A DNA stretch of 47,665 nucleotides from NCBI GenBank assembly GCA_938023075.1, contig CALHDG010000216.1:1-47665 (forward strand), written 5' to 3'. Below, in pieces: positions 27,049 through 36,435 of the stretch (within the stretch, counting starts at the first letter, position 1; each line of letters begins with the position of its first letter). The stretch is from an uncultured Chitinophagales bacterium (GTDB taxonomy: Bacteria; Bacteroidota; Bacteroidia; Chitinophagales; JAHDHT01). The notes beneath the pieces were generated by a model. It did not search any database. It was not told where the DNA came from and saw only the letters and a list, made by a program, of their open reading frames with translations. The position numbers were made by a program, and so were the translations under genes.

Positions 27049-28302
27049 TTAGTTGCGTTCATATTTCTTTAAGATAACACAAGCATTGTGCCCCCCAAAC
27101 CCAAAAGTGTTTGATAAAGCATACTTTACGTTTTTTTGCTGAGCTTTGTTAAAAGTAAAATTGATTTTTTCATCTAATGCCTCGTCTTTTTCAACATGAT
27201 TAATAGTTGGTGGAATGATATTTTTATTTAGGGCAAAAATGGCAGCCAAGGCTTCGATAGCACCAGCCCCGCCTAATAAATGCCCCGTCATCGATTTTGT
27301 AGAACTGATGTTTAAGGCATAAACATGTTCACCAAACACTTGTTGAATAGCCTTTACTTCGGCGATATCTCCCAAAGGAGTTGAGGTACCATGTACATTA
27401 ATATAGTCAATTTTATCAGGGCTTATTTTGGCATCTTCTAAAGCCAATTGCATAACCCGGGCTGCTCCTTCGCCTTCTGGGTGGGGAGCAGTAATATGGT
27501 GGGCATCTGCCGTCATTCCTGCACCAGCTACTTCCGCATAAATTTTAGCTCCGCGCTTGATGGCGTGGTCATAATCTTCAAGTATGAGACAGCCGCTACC
27601 TTCGCCTACTACAAAGCCATCTCGTTGAGCATCAAATGGTCGCGAGGCGGTTGCCGGGTCATCATTCCGGGTAGACAATGCCTTCATAGAACTAAATCCG
27701 CCAACGCAAGTTTCGTGAATGGGTGCTTCTGACCCACCAGTTACAATAGCATCAGCTTTGCCTAATAAAATATAATAATAGGCATCAATAATAGCGTTAG
27801 TAGATGAAGCACAGGCTGAAATGGTTGCAAAATTCAACCCCTTTAAACCGTACTTGATAGAAATATGACCCGGTACAATATCGACGATCATTTTAGGAAC
27901 TAGAAATGGACTGAACCGTGGCTTGTAATCATTAAGGATAAAATCTTTATAATCTTTTTGTAAAGATTGCAAACCTCCAATACCCGAACCCCAAATGCAT
28001 CCAATCCGTTCTTTGTTTTCAATTAATTGAATACCACTATCAACAATGGCTTCATCAGCGGTAACCATGGCATATTGCGAAAAAAGGTCTAATTTCCGTG
28101 CTTCTTTTCTATCAAAAAAATTAGCAGCATCATAGTCTTTCAGTTCGCATGCAAATTGCGTTTTAAAAAGAGATGCATCAAATTGAGTAATCGGAGCTGC
28201 CCCTGAAACACCTTTTTCTAAAGCCGACCAATACGATGATATATTATTACCAATGGCAGTTAAAGCACCAATGCCGGTTATTACTACCCGTTTTGTGGCC
28301 AT
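27049..28302 (-). CDS. fabF: Beta-ketoacyl-ACP synthase II
   Basis: The protein has 417 residues, the family length. RVVITGIGALTAIGNN opens the thiolase fold. The active-site Cys lies in ATISACASSTNAI, the catalytic His residues are in NVHGTSTPLGD and SMTGHLLGGAGAIE, and the glycine-rich end is NTFGFGGHNAC. It condenses malonyl-ACP with growing acyl-ACP. acpP lies six bases upstream and rnc two bases downstream. Confidence 0.96.
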   Translation of the reverse strand: MATKRVVITGIGALTAIGNNISSYWSALEKGVSGAAPITQFDASLFKTQFACELKDYDAANFFDRKEARKLDLFSQYAMVTADEAIVDSGIQLIENKERIGCIWGSGIGGLQSLQKDYKDFILNDYKPRFSPFLVPKMIVDIVPGHISIKYGLKGLNFATISACASSTNAIIDAYYYILLGKADAIVTGGSEAPIHETCVGGFSSMKALSTRNDDPATASRPFDAQRDGFVVGEGSGCLILEDYDHAIKRGAKIYAEVAGAGMTADAHHITAPHPEGEGAARVMQLALEDAKISPDKIDYINVHGTSTPLGDIAEVKAIQQVFGEHVYALNISSTKSMTGHLLGGAGAIEALAAIFALNKNIIPPTINHVEKDEALDEKINFTFNKAQQKNVKYALSNTFGFGGHNACVILKKYERN

Positions 28303-28308
28303 ACTGTT

Positions 28309-28548
28309 TTAGCTTGGTACTTTAGCTTCTACATATTCAATAGCAGCTCCAACAGTTAAAATTTTTTCTGCCTCTTCATCAGGTATTTGCAAGTCAAACT
28401 TTCTTTCAAACTCCATAATTAATTCTACGGTATCTAACGAATCAGCCCCCAAATCATCCGTAAAACTAGCTTTAGGGGTAACTTCTGAAGCCTCTACACC
28501 AAGTTTATCTACAATAATTTCTGTTACCGAAGTAGCAATATCTGACAT
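28309..28548 (-). CDS. acpP: Acyl carrier protein
   Basis: The protein has 79 residues, acidic and helical. [18 protein letters not shown] contains the phosphopantetheine-bearing Ser. It is the first gene of the acpP-fabF-rnc unit. On the minus strand TATTTTTG (28594-28587) lies about 40 bases upstream and fits the Bacteroidota -7 element. Confidence 0.97.
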   Translation of the reverse strand: MSDIATSVTEIIVDKLGVEASEVTPKASFTDDLGADSLDTVELIMEFERKFDLQIPDEEAEKILTVGAAIEYVEAKVPS

Positions 28549-28847
28549 AATATTAAATTTTAATTAAATTATTATTTTAATGAAGGCAAAAATACTACTT
28601 TTATACTTAAAGTGTTCACCTTCCGCTTTTTTTTTAAAAGATTCTATTCAACTTGAAGCTGATCATTTTTAATCAATAATATGCATCTTTTAGAGACAGA
28701 ATATCTTAAACAAAAAGACGAATAAGAAGGTTATGATGATTTTGGGAGTATAGGTATTGAACATTGTAATCGCATTTGCATACATAGCTTAAACAGTTTA
28801 AATTATGCTAACAAAATATAGTCTAGTATGCCTACCTTTGTTGCTTT

Positions 28848-29606
28848 ATGTCCACATCAGCTATAAAAGTTCCAATATTAAGGAAACTGGTACTGTCTAA
28901 ATCAATCGATTTAATTGGAGTACTCATTGTTTTTGTGATTTGTGTAGTCAGAAATTTTTTGGGTACCATTTTTTATAAAGGTGAACTGTTGTTTAACATA
29001 CCTTTAACAGAAGTGTTTACCTACATTGGTAAAGGAGCCTACCCTTTAGGTATTTTGGCTACGGTTGGTGCCGTGTTTTCGATGTTGGCTTCAAGATTGG
29101 TTGCCAAGCAAAATAATGCCGGTAATTTTATTGGCATTATCACTACAGCTAACTCTGGCATCAACGATTTTTTGTTTGGTAATGGGAGTGCTATTATTAC
29201 CTATCCGCTTTCTTTCTTTCTAAATGCCTTTTCTTTTAGTAAGTGGCGCAGTGGTGAAAAAATCAGAGATCGTGATGCTTTGTATTACACCGCTTTTGTT
29301 ATTGGGTTGATCGTTGGTTTTGCCTTGGTTTATTTGGGTGCTTATTTATTTGGTGGGAAAACCGGTCATCTATTTTTGATAACGGTTGCAGTATCTTTTG
29401 GCATTTCCATTGGTGCCAACTTTGCCAATGCTTTTAAATATGAAGAAACCTGGTTTAGCTGGATTTTATATAACATTGTTCAGTTAGTAAAGAATACATT
29501 ATTATTGAATATTGCTAATGTGGTGAAGTATATTTTCTATTTGGTGATGGCTACCGTTACGCTTTTTGATTGGAAGTTGAATGGGGATAGGGAACCATTG
29601 TTTTAA
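28848..29606 (+). CDS. pnuC: PnuC-family vitamin/nucleoside transporter
   Basis: The protein has 252 residues with about seven to eight membrane helices. The C-terminal half has the family pattern FSWILYNIVQLVKNTLLLNI followed by NVVKYIFYLVMATVTLFDWK. Family members bring in nicotinamide riboside by facilitated diffusion driven by phosphorylation; related ones carry thiamine or riboflavin, so the substrate is uncertain. TACCTTTG (28833-28840) just before the ATG resembles a -7 element, though no clear -33 partner is seen. Confidence 0.8.
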   Translation: MSTSAIKVPILRKLVLSKSIDLIGVLIVFVICVVRNFLGTIFYKGELLFNIPLTEVFTYIGKGAYPLGILATVGAVFSMLASRLVAKQNNAGNFIGIITTANSGINDFLFGNGSAIITYPLSFFLNAFSFSKWRSGEKIRDRDALYYTAFVIGLIVGFALVYLGAYLFGGKTGHLFLITVAVSFGISIGANFANAFKYEETWFSWILYNIVQLVKNTLLLNIANVVKYIFYLVMATVTLFDWKLNGDREPLF

Positions 29607-29630
29607 AAATGTCAAGCTCAAAAACTAGCA

Positions 29631-30323
29631 CTAATCTCTTAAAACAAATCGCTCAACCCAAGCTTGTATTACTTCAGCGTGAACAACCTTATCCAAACTT
29701 TCTATACCTTTATGCACAACAGCTTCGCCCATCAGTTCAATCCGGTCTTCCATTAATTGGCGGTTATAGGCTTTACTAAATTCGGGGTGTGCCTGAATAC
29801 CGAGCATACAATTGCCAACCGTTAACATAGCAATTGGACATAATGCACTTTTTGCCAACACGGTTGCATTGGGTGGTAATTCTACAATCTGATCTTGACA
29901 CATCATTAATAAATTTATTTTTGGCGAAGCAGGCTTCATCCAATCTTTTGTTGCTGTAATTTGAAAGTCGTGAACACCTACGCACCAACCCTTGCTTGAT
30001 TTTTGAACCTTTCCACCTAAGGCTTCTCCAATTAGTTGATGACCAAAACAAACACCGACAAATGGTTTTTGCTGTTGGTATAACTCAACAATAATATGTT
30101 TCAATTGTTTAATCCATTCAAAATCATCATATACCGCATGCTTCGAACCGGTTGCCATATACAAATCGCATTCATTCAAATTTTTAGGGAATTGATTGTT
30201 GCATACCTCATACAAAACCCAATCAAAATCAGGAAAAAGTTTAGCAAACATGCTTGGATAATCTCCAAATTGATTTTGGTATTGGGGTGCTACGTGATCA
30301 CAAATAAATAGTCCAGCTTTCAT
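29631..30323 (-). CDS. Class I glutamine amidotransferase-like protein
   Basis: The protein has 230 residues. VGVCFGHQLIGEALGG carries the nucleophilic Cys and GIQAHPEFSKAY the His-x-Glu pair of the triad. There is no synthetase domain. Free-standing members of this group act on glutamine or gamma-glutamyl compounds and are often mis-called GMP synthase. The true substrate is unknown. It is convergent with the pnuC-like gene, whose stop is 25 bases away. Confidence 0.85.
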   Translation of the reverse strand: MKAGLFICDHVAPQYQNQFGDYPSMFAKLFPDFDWVLYEVCNNQFPKNLNECDLYMATGSKHAVYDDFEWIKQLKHIIVELYQQQKPFVGVCFGHQLIGEALGGKVQKSSKGWCVGVHDFQITATKDWMKPASPKINLLMMCQDQIVELPPNATVLAKSALCPIAMLTVGNCMLGIQAHPEFSKAYNRQLMEDRIELMGEAVVHKGIESLDKVVHAEVIQAWVERFVLRD

Positions 30324-30575
30324 AGAATTAATTCAAGTTAAAAGTAATTGGATTATTTAAAAAGTGAAAGATTTTGGATGTTTTAAATATTTTATTTTAC
30401 CGATTTGGTGTGCCTTTTCTAGCCTCCGTAAAATACAAAAATAACCTAATTCAATCTATTCGTTATCGCTCTTCATTTTCTTCTAAGTAGCCGAACTATG
30501 CGCCTCAAAAATGACTGTTATCAAACAAAAAAATATTGCACATTTTGAACGAGCTAATTCTTGTCTTTTCACTTA

Positions 30576-30607
30576 TTTGAAAACTACAGCATCAATATGT
30601 ACCTTTG
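30576..30607 (+). promoter_or_regulatory. Promoter of yicC-gmk
   Basis: TTTG (30576-30579), a 20-base spacer and TACCTTTG (30600-30607) fit the Bacteroidota consensus well. The start codon follows 62 bases later. The rest of the 30324-30663 gap shows no other feature. Confidence 0.7.
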
Positions 30608-30669
30608 AAGGAAATAAAATTTTTGATGTTAAACAAGCGTAGATACTCCAAACAAAAATGTAATTGTAT

Positions 30670-31545
30670 ATGATTCATTCCATGACCGGTTTTGGAAAAG
30701 CCGCCGTTCAGTACGATTCAAAAAAAATAACCATTGAATTGCGTTCGCTGAATGGTCGGTATGCCGAAATCAATTTAAAAATTCCCCCTGCTTATAAAGA
30801 AAAAGAAATTTTATTACGCAAACAAATTGCTACCACTTTAGAACGCGGAAAAATTGAATGTACTATAACCTTAGATTATGAAACCGAAGCCGAACCCAAT
30901 TTAATTAACACGGGTTTGGTAAAGGCATATTATAAACAACTAAGTACTATAGCTGCTGAATTAAATATACCCGATCAAGATTTTATACCGGCAATTTTAA
31001 AAATACCACAAGTGTTGTTGGGCGAAAAAGAAGATGTAGCCGAAGGAGAATGGCAAAAAATTACAGAAGCCATGGATAAGGCGATTGAAGATTTAATTAA
31101 TTTTAGAAGTAAAGAAGGTGCCAACTTAAAGGTAGATGTTGAAAAACGCATTGAATTGATTGGTGAAAATTTGGAGGACTTAGAACAATTATTACCACAG
31201 CGACAAAGCCGTATTAAACAAAATTTACGGCAAAGCATACAACAGCTAAAGCTCAGTGAAGATATTGACGAAAATCGTTTTGAAGAAGAACTGATCTATT
31301 ACTTAGAAAAACAAGATATCACCGAAGAAACCGTTCGCCTAAAAAGTCATTTGACTGGTTTTTCGCAATTGTTAAATGCTCCAGGAGTTTCTAAAGGAAA
31401 GAAGTTAAACTTTTTTTCGCAAGAGATGGGCAGAGAAATTAATACAATAGGTTCTAAAGCAAATGATGCCGACATTCAAAAAAAGGTAGTGAGTATGAAA
31501 GATGATTTAGAAAAAATAAAAGAGCAATTGCTGAATATCTTATAA
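30670..31545 (+). CDS. yicC: YicC family endoribonuclease
   Basis: The protein has 291 residues from ATG 30670. A TTG two codons upstream is in frame but less likely. MIHSMTGFGKA is the invariant family opening, followed by the charged helical domain and the C-terminal DUF1732 region (QEMGREINTIGSKANDADIQ). Its stop overlaps the gmk start by one base (TAATG), so the two are translationally coupled, a widely conserved pairing. Confidence 0.92.
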   Translation: MIHSMTGFGKAAVQYDSKKITIELRSLNGRYAEINLKIPPAYKEKEILLRKQIATTLERGKIECTITLDYETEAEPNLINTGLVKAYYKQLSTIAAELNIPDQDFIPAILKIPQVLLGEKEDVAEGEWQKITEAMDKAIEDLINFRSKEGANLKVDVEKRIELIGENLEDLEQLLPQRQSRIKQNLRQSIQQLKLSEDIDENRFEEELIYYLEKQDITEETVRLKSHLTGFSQLLNAPGVSKGKKLNFFSQEMGREINTIGSKANDADIQKKVVSMKDDLEKIKEQLLNIL

Positions 31546-32138
31546 TGAAAATTGACAAGGTGACACAAAAATTGGTGATGGTCGCCGCTCCTTCGGGGGC
31601 AGGCAAAACTACCATTGTGCGACATTTGTTACAAGTTTTACATAGTCAATTGGCTTTTTCCATTTCTGCTACCAACCGGCAACCACGCGAGTATGAAGTA
31701 GATGGTAAAGATTATTATTTTTTGAGTACCGAAGAATTTAAAAACAAAATAAAAAATAAAGCATTTGTTGAGTGGGAAGAAGTATACGAAAATGCTTTTT
31801 ATGGTACTTTACAAACTGAAGTAGAACGCATTTGGGCAACTAACAAAAGTGTAATTTTTGATGTGGATGTTAAAGGAGCCTTAAATATTAAACGGCAATA
31901 TCCTGATATTTCATTGTCGGTATTTATTGACCCGCCGGGTATTAATGCTTTACGAGAGCGTTTGGAAAAGAGAGATACGGAAACCGAACATTCTATTGAA
32001 CGTCGCTTAAAAAAAGCCGCACACGAGTTACAATTTAAAAGTCAATTTGATGCAGTGGTGTTAAATGATGATTTAGAAGATGCCAAAGCCAAAGCCTTCG
32101 ATGTGGTTTCTGGTTTTTTAAACAAGGCTACTGCTTAA
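31545..32138 (+). CDS. gmk: Guanylate kinase
   Basis: The protein has 197 residues. The P-loop is VAAPSGAGKTTIVRHL. GMP-binding segments TNRQPREYEVDGKDYYFLS and FVEWEEVYENAFYGT are present, as is the lid RLEKRDTETEHSIERRLKKA. It phosphorylates GMP to GDP. It overlaps yicC by one base. Confidence 0.95.
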   Translation: MKIDKVTQKLVMVAAPSGAGKTTIVRHLLQVLHSQLAFSISATNRQPREYEVDGKDYYFLSTEEFKNKIKNKAFVEWEEVYENAFYGTLQTEVERIWATNKSVIFDVDVKGALNIKRQYPDISLSVFIDPPGINALRERLEKRDTETEHSIERRLKKAAHELQFKSQFDAVVLNDDLEDAKAKAFDVVSGFLNKATA

Positions 32139-32235
32139 CAAAGTGGCTGCCCGTTATTATAAGGTATCTAATCCTCCTGTTTAAATAATCTTATGTAGAA
32201 TTAAATTGACCTGTTAAATCTGGTGAAAGTTCTTG

Positions 32236-32418
32236 CTATTTGGTTGATTGCATAAACGATTCAAAGCCACCGTAAACCATTCGTTTGGCATCAAAAATTA
32301 TTTTTGATGGGTCTGTTATTGAACCAACTAAATCTGCCATTCGAGGGTCAGAGGCAACCCGTTTATTGGCAAGGTTTCGTGCCTTTCTCGAGTCAGGAAA
32401 GTATAATGCTAAGTAAGG
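32236..32418 (-). pseudogene. DUF1428-like C-terminal gene fragment
   Basis: The minus strand has an open frame of 60 codons with no start, beginning right after a TAG. It reads LALYFPDSRKARNLANKRVA, then SDPRMADLVGSITDPSK, then IIFDAKRMVYGGFESF and a stop. DPRM followed by FDgKRMvYGGFE is the typical ending of small DUF1428 proteins. The N-terminal half is absent. It lies between convergent gmk and the kinase gene. The CATCAAAAA/TTTTTGATG hairpin at 32289-32309 falls inside this remnant and is probably incidental, although it could serve as a terminator. Confidence 0.6.
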
Positions 32419-32446
32419 CTACAAAAATAAATTTAACAGTAAGATA

Positions 32447-33436
32447 TCAATTTAAAACAACCGCATCTAACTTAATTTTCGATACTGGTTCAACAGTTGC
32501 CATTTGGCAAACAATACCGGCGGCAGCGTTAGCAATTTTTATATTGTTTTCGATATCCATACCAACCGCAAGCCCTAAACTAAGTGCAGCAATTACGGTA
32601 TCGCCGGCACCCGACACATCAGCAACTTCTAAACTTTGAGGTTTGATGATACCACTTTCGCCAGTTTTCATTTTATAATAAATACCATGTTCAGATAAGG
32701 TAATGACAGTAATTGAATTTTGGAGTTGTTTAAAAATTGCGGCGGCTGCTTTGTCTAAGTGGTTTTTATTTAATGGATTGATCTTAAAATCTAACTGAGC
32801 AGCAATTTCTTTTAAATTAGGTTTGAATAAAGTACAATGGGTATACGCAAAAAAATGTTGATGCTTTGGGTCAACCATGACAGGAATATTATTTTCTTGG
32901 CAAACAGCAATTACATTCTCAATTAACACAGGCGACAATAAACCTTTGTTGTAATCTTGTAGGACGACTGCGGTTATTTCGTGCTGTCGAATAATGGCTT
33001 CAACCCGCTCAGTAAGTTCATTGGCTAATTTATGACTAATCAGTGCCGTATCTTCAACATCTACTCTAATTAATTGTTGTTTTTTTGATAAGATGCGCGT
33101 TTTAATGGTAGTTTTCCGGTTCTTCACAATCAAGGTATCTTTATTGTCAATGCCTGCTTGTTGAAGTTTTCTTTTTAAGATGGCACCTTCGCGGTCATCG
33201 CCACAAACGGCAACCAAAAAAGTTTGCGCGCCCAGCTTTTGCAAGTTGGCTGCAACGTTTGCTGCCCCACCTAATTTATGTTCAGATTTTTGTACCAAAA
33301 CAATCGGCACCGGAGCTTCCGGTGAAATCCGGTCGGAAGAACCACTTAAATAATGGTCAATCATCACATCCCCAACTACCAAAATTTTTTGACTTGCAAA
33401 AGACTGATACAGTTGCTTTGCTTCTTCAGTAATCAA
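32447..33436 (-). CDS. hldA: D-glycero-beta-D-manno-heptose-7-phosphate kinase (PfkB family)
   Basis: The protein has 329 residues. ILVVGDVMIDHYLSGSSDRI, then SPEAPVPIVLV and KLGGAANVAANLQKLGA are characteristic of the RfaE1/HldE kinase domain. DVSGAGDTVIAAL is the catalytic anion-hole motif. No nucleotidyltransferase domain is fused, so the second activity must be a separate gene. The start is TTG at 33436, 11 bases after the aminotransferase stop; the first in-frame ATG is inside the GDVMID motif. It makes ADP-heptose precursor for outer membrane glycans. Confidence 0.88.
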   Translation of the reverse strand: MITEEAKQLYQSFASQKILVVGDVMIDHYLSGSSDRISPEAPVPIVLVQKSEHKLGGAANVAANLQKLGAQTFLVAVCGDDREGAILKRKLQQAGIDNKDTLIVKNRKTTIKTRILSKKQQLIRVDVEDTALISHKLANELTERVEAIIRQHEITAVVLQDYNKGLLSPVLIENVIAVCQENNIPVMVDPKHQHFFAYTHCTLFKPNLKEIAAQLDFKINPLNKNHLDKAAAAIFKQLQNSITVITLSEHGIYYKMKTGESGIIKPQSLEVADVSGAGDTVIAALSLGLAVGMDIENNIKIANAAAGIVCQMATVEPVSKIKLDAVVLN

Positions 33437-33447
33437 TAGTCATCTTT

Positions 33448-34641
33448 TTAAGATAATTCATCAAAAGCAGCTTTCATTCGGGCACAAGCTTTGCGCAATT
33501 GCTCTTCTGATGAAGCATAAGATAAACGGATACAATGTTCATTGCCAAACGCTTCACCCGAAACAGTAGCAACGTGGGCTTTCTCCAATAAATAGTTAGC
33601 TACATCATTGTTGTTGTTAATCACATAATCCCCATTGGCTTTCCCATAATAGGCACTTACATCTGGGAAATAATAAAAAGCACCTTCGGGCGTATTTACT
33701 TTTAAGCCTTCAATAGAGCGCAACAATTCGCCAACAAAATCCCGTCTTCTTAAAAACTCATCGCGCATAGCATGGCTTGGCGCATAATCACTTTTTAAGG
33801 CGGCAATTGTAGCTCTTTGGGTAACTGCCGAAGTACCTGAGGTAAATTGCCCTTGCATTTTACTACAAGCTTTGGCAATAGCTAATGGAGCACCCATATA
33901 ACCCAATCGCCAACCCGTCATCGCAAAACCTTTGGAGATACCATTAACGGTAACCACTTGATCTTTTATCGCTTCGGCATTTCCAATGCTCACGTGTTTG
34001 CCAATAAAGTTAATCAGCTCATAAATTTCATCGGCTATAACAATTATGTTAGGATGCTTTGCAAAAACTTCCGCCAAACCATTTAACTCTGCTTGGCTAT
34101 ACACAGAGCCGGTTGGGTTGCAGGGTGATGAAAATATAAAGGCTTTGGTTTTATCAGTAATGGCGGCTTCCAATTGAGCCGGTGTTATTTTAAAATCGTT
34201 TTCGATACCGGCTTTTACCTGTACTACTTTGCCTTGCATTAATTCAACCTGTCCGGCATACGATACCCAAAAGGGCGCAGGAATAATAACTTCATCGCCG
34301 GGATTAATTAACACCATCATTAAATTAACCAAGGTTTGTTTGGCGCCTGTTGAAGTTACAATTTGATCAGGCGTATATTCTAAATTATTATCTCTTTTAA
34401 ATTTCTCAGCAATGGCTTCCCTTAACGCTAAGTAACCGGGCACCGGTGTATAATGCGAATAGCCTTCATCAATAGCTTGTTTACCGGCTTCTTGTATATG
34501 TTTGGGCGTGCCAAAATCTGGCTCCCCTAAGCTTAAACTAATTACGTCTATGCCTTGTTGTTTCATTGCCCGGCTTTTGGCTGCCATCGCAATAGTGGCA
34601 GATTCTTCTAAGGCGAGCACCCGCTCTGAAAGTTGTATCAT
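33448..34641 (-). CDS. aspC: Aspartate-type aminotransferase, PLP-dependent class I
   Basis: The protein has 397 residues, fold type I. ISLSLGEPDFGTPKHI opens it, FSSPCNPTGSVYS and VIADEIYELI hold PLP contacts, and NGISKGFAMTGWRLGYMGAP holds the Schiff-base Lys. The final CIRLSYASSEEQLRKA includes the Arg that binds the substrate carboxylate. This matches the aspartate/prephenate aminotransferase Ib group. The heptose kinase gene follows 11 bases on, so they probably share a transcript. Confidence 0.9.
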   Translation of the reverse strand: MIQLSERVLALEESATIAMAAKSRAMKQQGIDVISLSLGEPDFGTPKHIQEAGKQAIDEGYSHYTPVPGYLALREAIAEKFKRDNNLEYTPDQIVTSTGAKQTLVNLMMVLINPGDEVIIPAPFWVSYAGQVELMQGKVVQVKAGIENDFKITPAQLEAAITDKTKAFIFSSPCNPTGSVYSQAELNGLAEVFAKHPNIIVIADEIYELINFIGKHVSIGNAEAIKDQVVTVNGISKGFAMTGWRLGYMGAPLAIAKACSKMQGQFTSGTSAVTQRATIAALKSDYAPSHAMRDEFLRRRDFVGELLRSIEGLKVNTPEGAFYYFPDVSAYYGKANGDYVINNNNDVANYLLEKAHVATVSGEAFGNEHCIRLSYASSEEQLRKACARMKAAFDELS

Positions 34642-34676
34642 TTATGTTATAATAATTTCGATGCGCAAAAATAGAC

Positions 34677-34890
34677 AAGTTTATGTAAACAATACAGAAG
34701 TAGACACAATTGCACTAATTTTTTTTGAAGCGAAACAATGAACACCAAAGAAAGGCGCAGCCCGCTTTCCACTCAAATGCCATTTAGCAAACGCAGCAAA
34801 GCTATGCACAAATGGCATAACCGTTGCAATCGGGGCTAGTTTAAAAACGTTGGTTCTTCGTAAAACAACAAAAAACGGAGGCATTCGAAA
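34677..34890 (+). repeat. Short-form dispersed repeat, copy A
   Basis: The left end AAGTTTATGTAAAC begins at 34677. Then come ttttttgaagcgaaac, the central hairpin ATGCCATTT (34777-34785) / AAATGGCAT (34810-34818), gcaatcggggctagtttaaa and ttcttcgtaaaa. The right end has been lost near 34890. It lies in the 34642-35086 gap, which otherwise has no recognisable feature. Confidence 0.8.
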
Positions 34891-35086
34891 GAGCTCTCTG
34901 CTAGAAACTATGACAGGCGAAAAGGTGACCTCTTTTTTGAAAAGGTGTCATCTCCAAAATCAGAAAAAGTATGTTCATTTCTTGTTTTACACCAATTTGA
35001 TTATAAAAAGTAACCATCCATTTTTGGTTTTGGAAACGATAATGTCAATCTTGTGCTTTTTAATGCGCTACTTCGTGTAACTTTCA

Positions 35087-36073
35087 ATGATGATAAACAA
35101 TAAACTACAAGCCTTATTTAACCCAGAACAATACCACGGATGGGGAAAAACCAAAAAGTATTTTGAAGGGTGGTATTATAAAGTAGTGAATGCCGATGAG
35201 ACGAAAGCGTTTGCCTTTATCCCCGGTATAGCCAAGGATGAAAATGGAAATCAACAAGCCTTTATTCAAGTGTTGGATGGCAAAAACTTATCGGCTGTGT
35301 ATCATAAATTTGAGGCTACTGAGTTTATGCCAACTGCTGGAAAATTCGAAGTCCAAATAGCCAATAATTTTTTTACCCGAAATACTATTCGACTTGATCT
35401 GCCGGATATTAAGGGCAACTTATCTTTTAACAATCAAGTACCCTGGCCAAGTAAGTGGTATTCTCCTGGTATTATGGGACCTTTTTCCTTTGTGCCGTTT
35501 ATGCAATGTTATCACGGCATTTTAAGTATGAACCATTCTATTAAAGGTAGCTTAACGATTAATAATGAACTCATCGATTTTAATAATGGTAGAGGCTATT
35601 TGGAAAAAGATTGGGGGCGTTCTTTCCCAAGTGGGTATATTTGGCTGCAAAGCAATCACTTTTCTAAACCGGGTATTTCTTTAAAATCATCGGTTGCTAA
35701 AATACCTTGGTTGGGTAGCTCTTTTGTGGGTTTTATTGCCGGTGTGTGGCTGCACGACCGGTTGATTCAGTTTACCACATATAACTTTACTAAACTTAAA
35801 CACTCATTTGCCGATGCACACAACGTGGAGCTACAATTTGAAAATCGAAATCATCGCTTAAACATTTTAGCGCATCGCGAAGCTGTCACTCAATTAGCCT
35901 CACCAATAATGGGTTTTATGGATGGCAGAATTGAAGAAAGTATGACTTCGACAATTGAGGTACAATTGTATGATAAGCGAAACAAAAAAGTTTTATTAGA
36001 AGATACCGGAAGAAATGCCGGTTTGGAAGTAGCCGGAAAAGTGGAAGAGGTTTTTATAGATTCTAAAACCTAA
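35087..36073 (+). CDS. Tocopherol cyclase-like protein
   Basis: The protein has 328 residues with no signal peptide. FNPEQYHGWGKTKKYFEGWY, YYKVV and GRGYLEKDWGRSFPSGYIWLQ are the hallmarks of the tocopherol cyclase family (Tocopherol_cycl). A second hydrophobic strand set follows. In plants and cyanobacteria the family closes the chromanol ring; bacterial members such as this one have no other tocopherol genes nearby, so the real substrate is unknown and probably another lipid or quinone. Confidence 0.82.
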   Translation: MMINNKLQALFNPEQYHGWGKTKKYFEGWYYKVVNADETKAFAFIPGIAKDENGNQQAFIQVLDGKNLSAVYHKFEATEFMPTAGKFEVQIANNFFTRNTIRLDLPDIKGNLSFNNQVPWPSKWYSPGIMGPFSFVPFMQCYHGILSMNHSIKGSLTINNELIDFNNGRGYLEKDWGRSFPSGYIWLQSNHFSKPGISLKSSVAKIPWLGSSFVGFIAGVWLHDRLIQFTTYNFTKLKHSFADAHNVELQFENRNHRLNILAHREAVTQLASPIMGFMDGRIEESMTSTIEVQLYDKRNKKVLLEDTGRNAGLEVAGKVEEVFIDSKT

Positions 36074-36178
36074 CATGCTTAAAAAACAAATTCAGGAAGT
36101 AAGTCCTGAACTTGTTTAATTTTTAAAATCTATAATAATTTATTTTCTTGTTTGGAGATTTAGTTATTGGGATTTTTG

Positions 36179-36424
36179 GTAAGTTTATAGAAGTGGCTCA
36201 TACTTTTCTGTTTTCGAGTGCTCATTTTTTCTTTCTACGAAGAACCGAAGTTTTTAAACTAGCCCCGATTGCAGCGGTTATGCCATTTTTGCGTGGGCTT
36301 TGTAGCGTTGGCAAAATGGCATTTGAGCGGAAAGCGGGACCCACGTTACTATAAAGCCACATGGTTTCGCTTCAAAAAAATCAATGCAAAAGTGTTAACT
36401 ACTTTATGGGTTAGATAAACTGGT
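36179..36424 (-). repeat. Short-form dispersed repeat, copy B (complete)
   Basis: The ends are AAGTTTAT (36181-36188) and ATAAACT (36415-36421), inverted. The centre has the hairpin ATGCCATTTT (36280-36289) / AAAATGGCAT (36313-36322). It contains ctacgaagaaccgaag, aactagccccgattgcagcg and ggtttcgcttcaaaaa. It lies between the tocopherol-cyclase-like gene and the thioredoxin lipoprotein. Confidence 0.85.
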
Positions 36425-36435
36425 CGGACTATCAA

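Noticed and set aside
32289-32309. CATCAAAAA/TTTTTGATG hairpin as an intrinsic terminator
   Set aside because: It falls inside a coding remnant, is AT-only apart from the ends and has no T-run of its own, so its role is not established.
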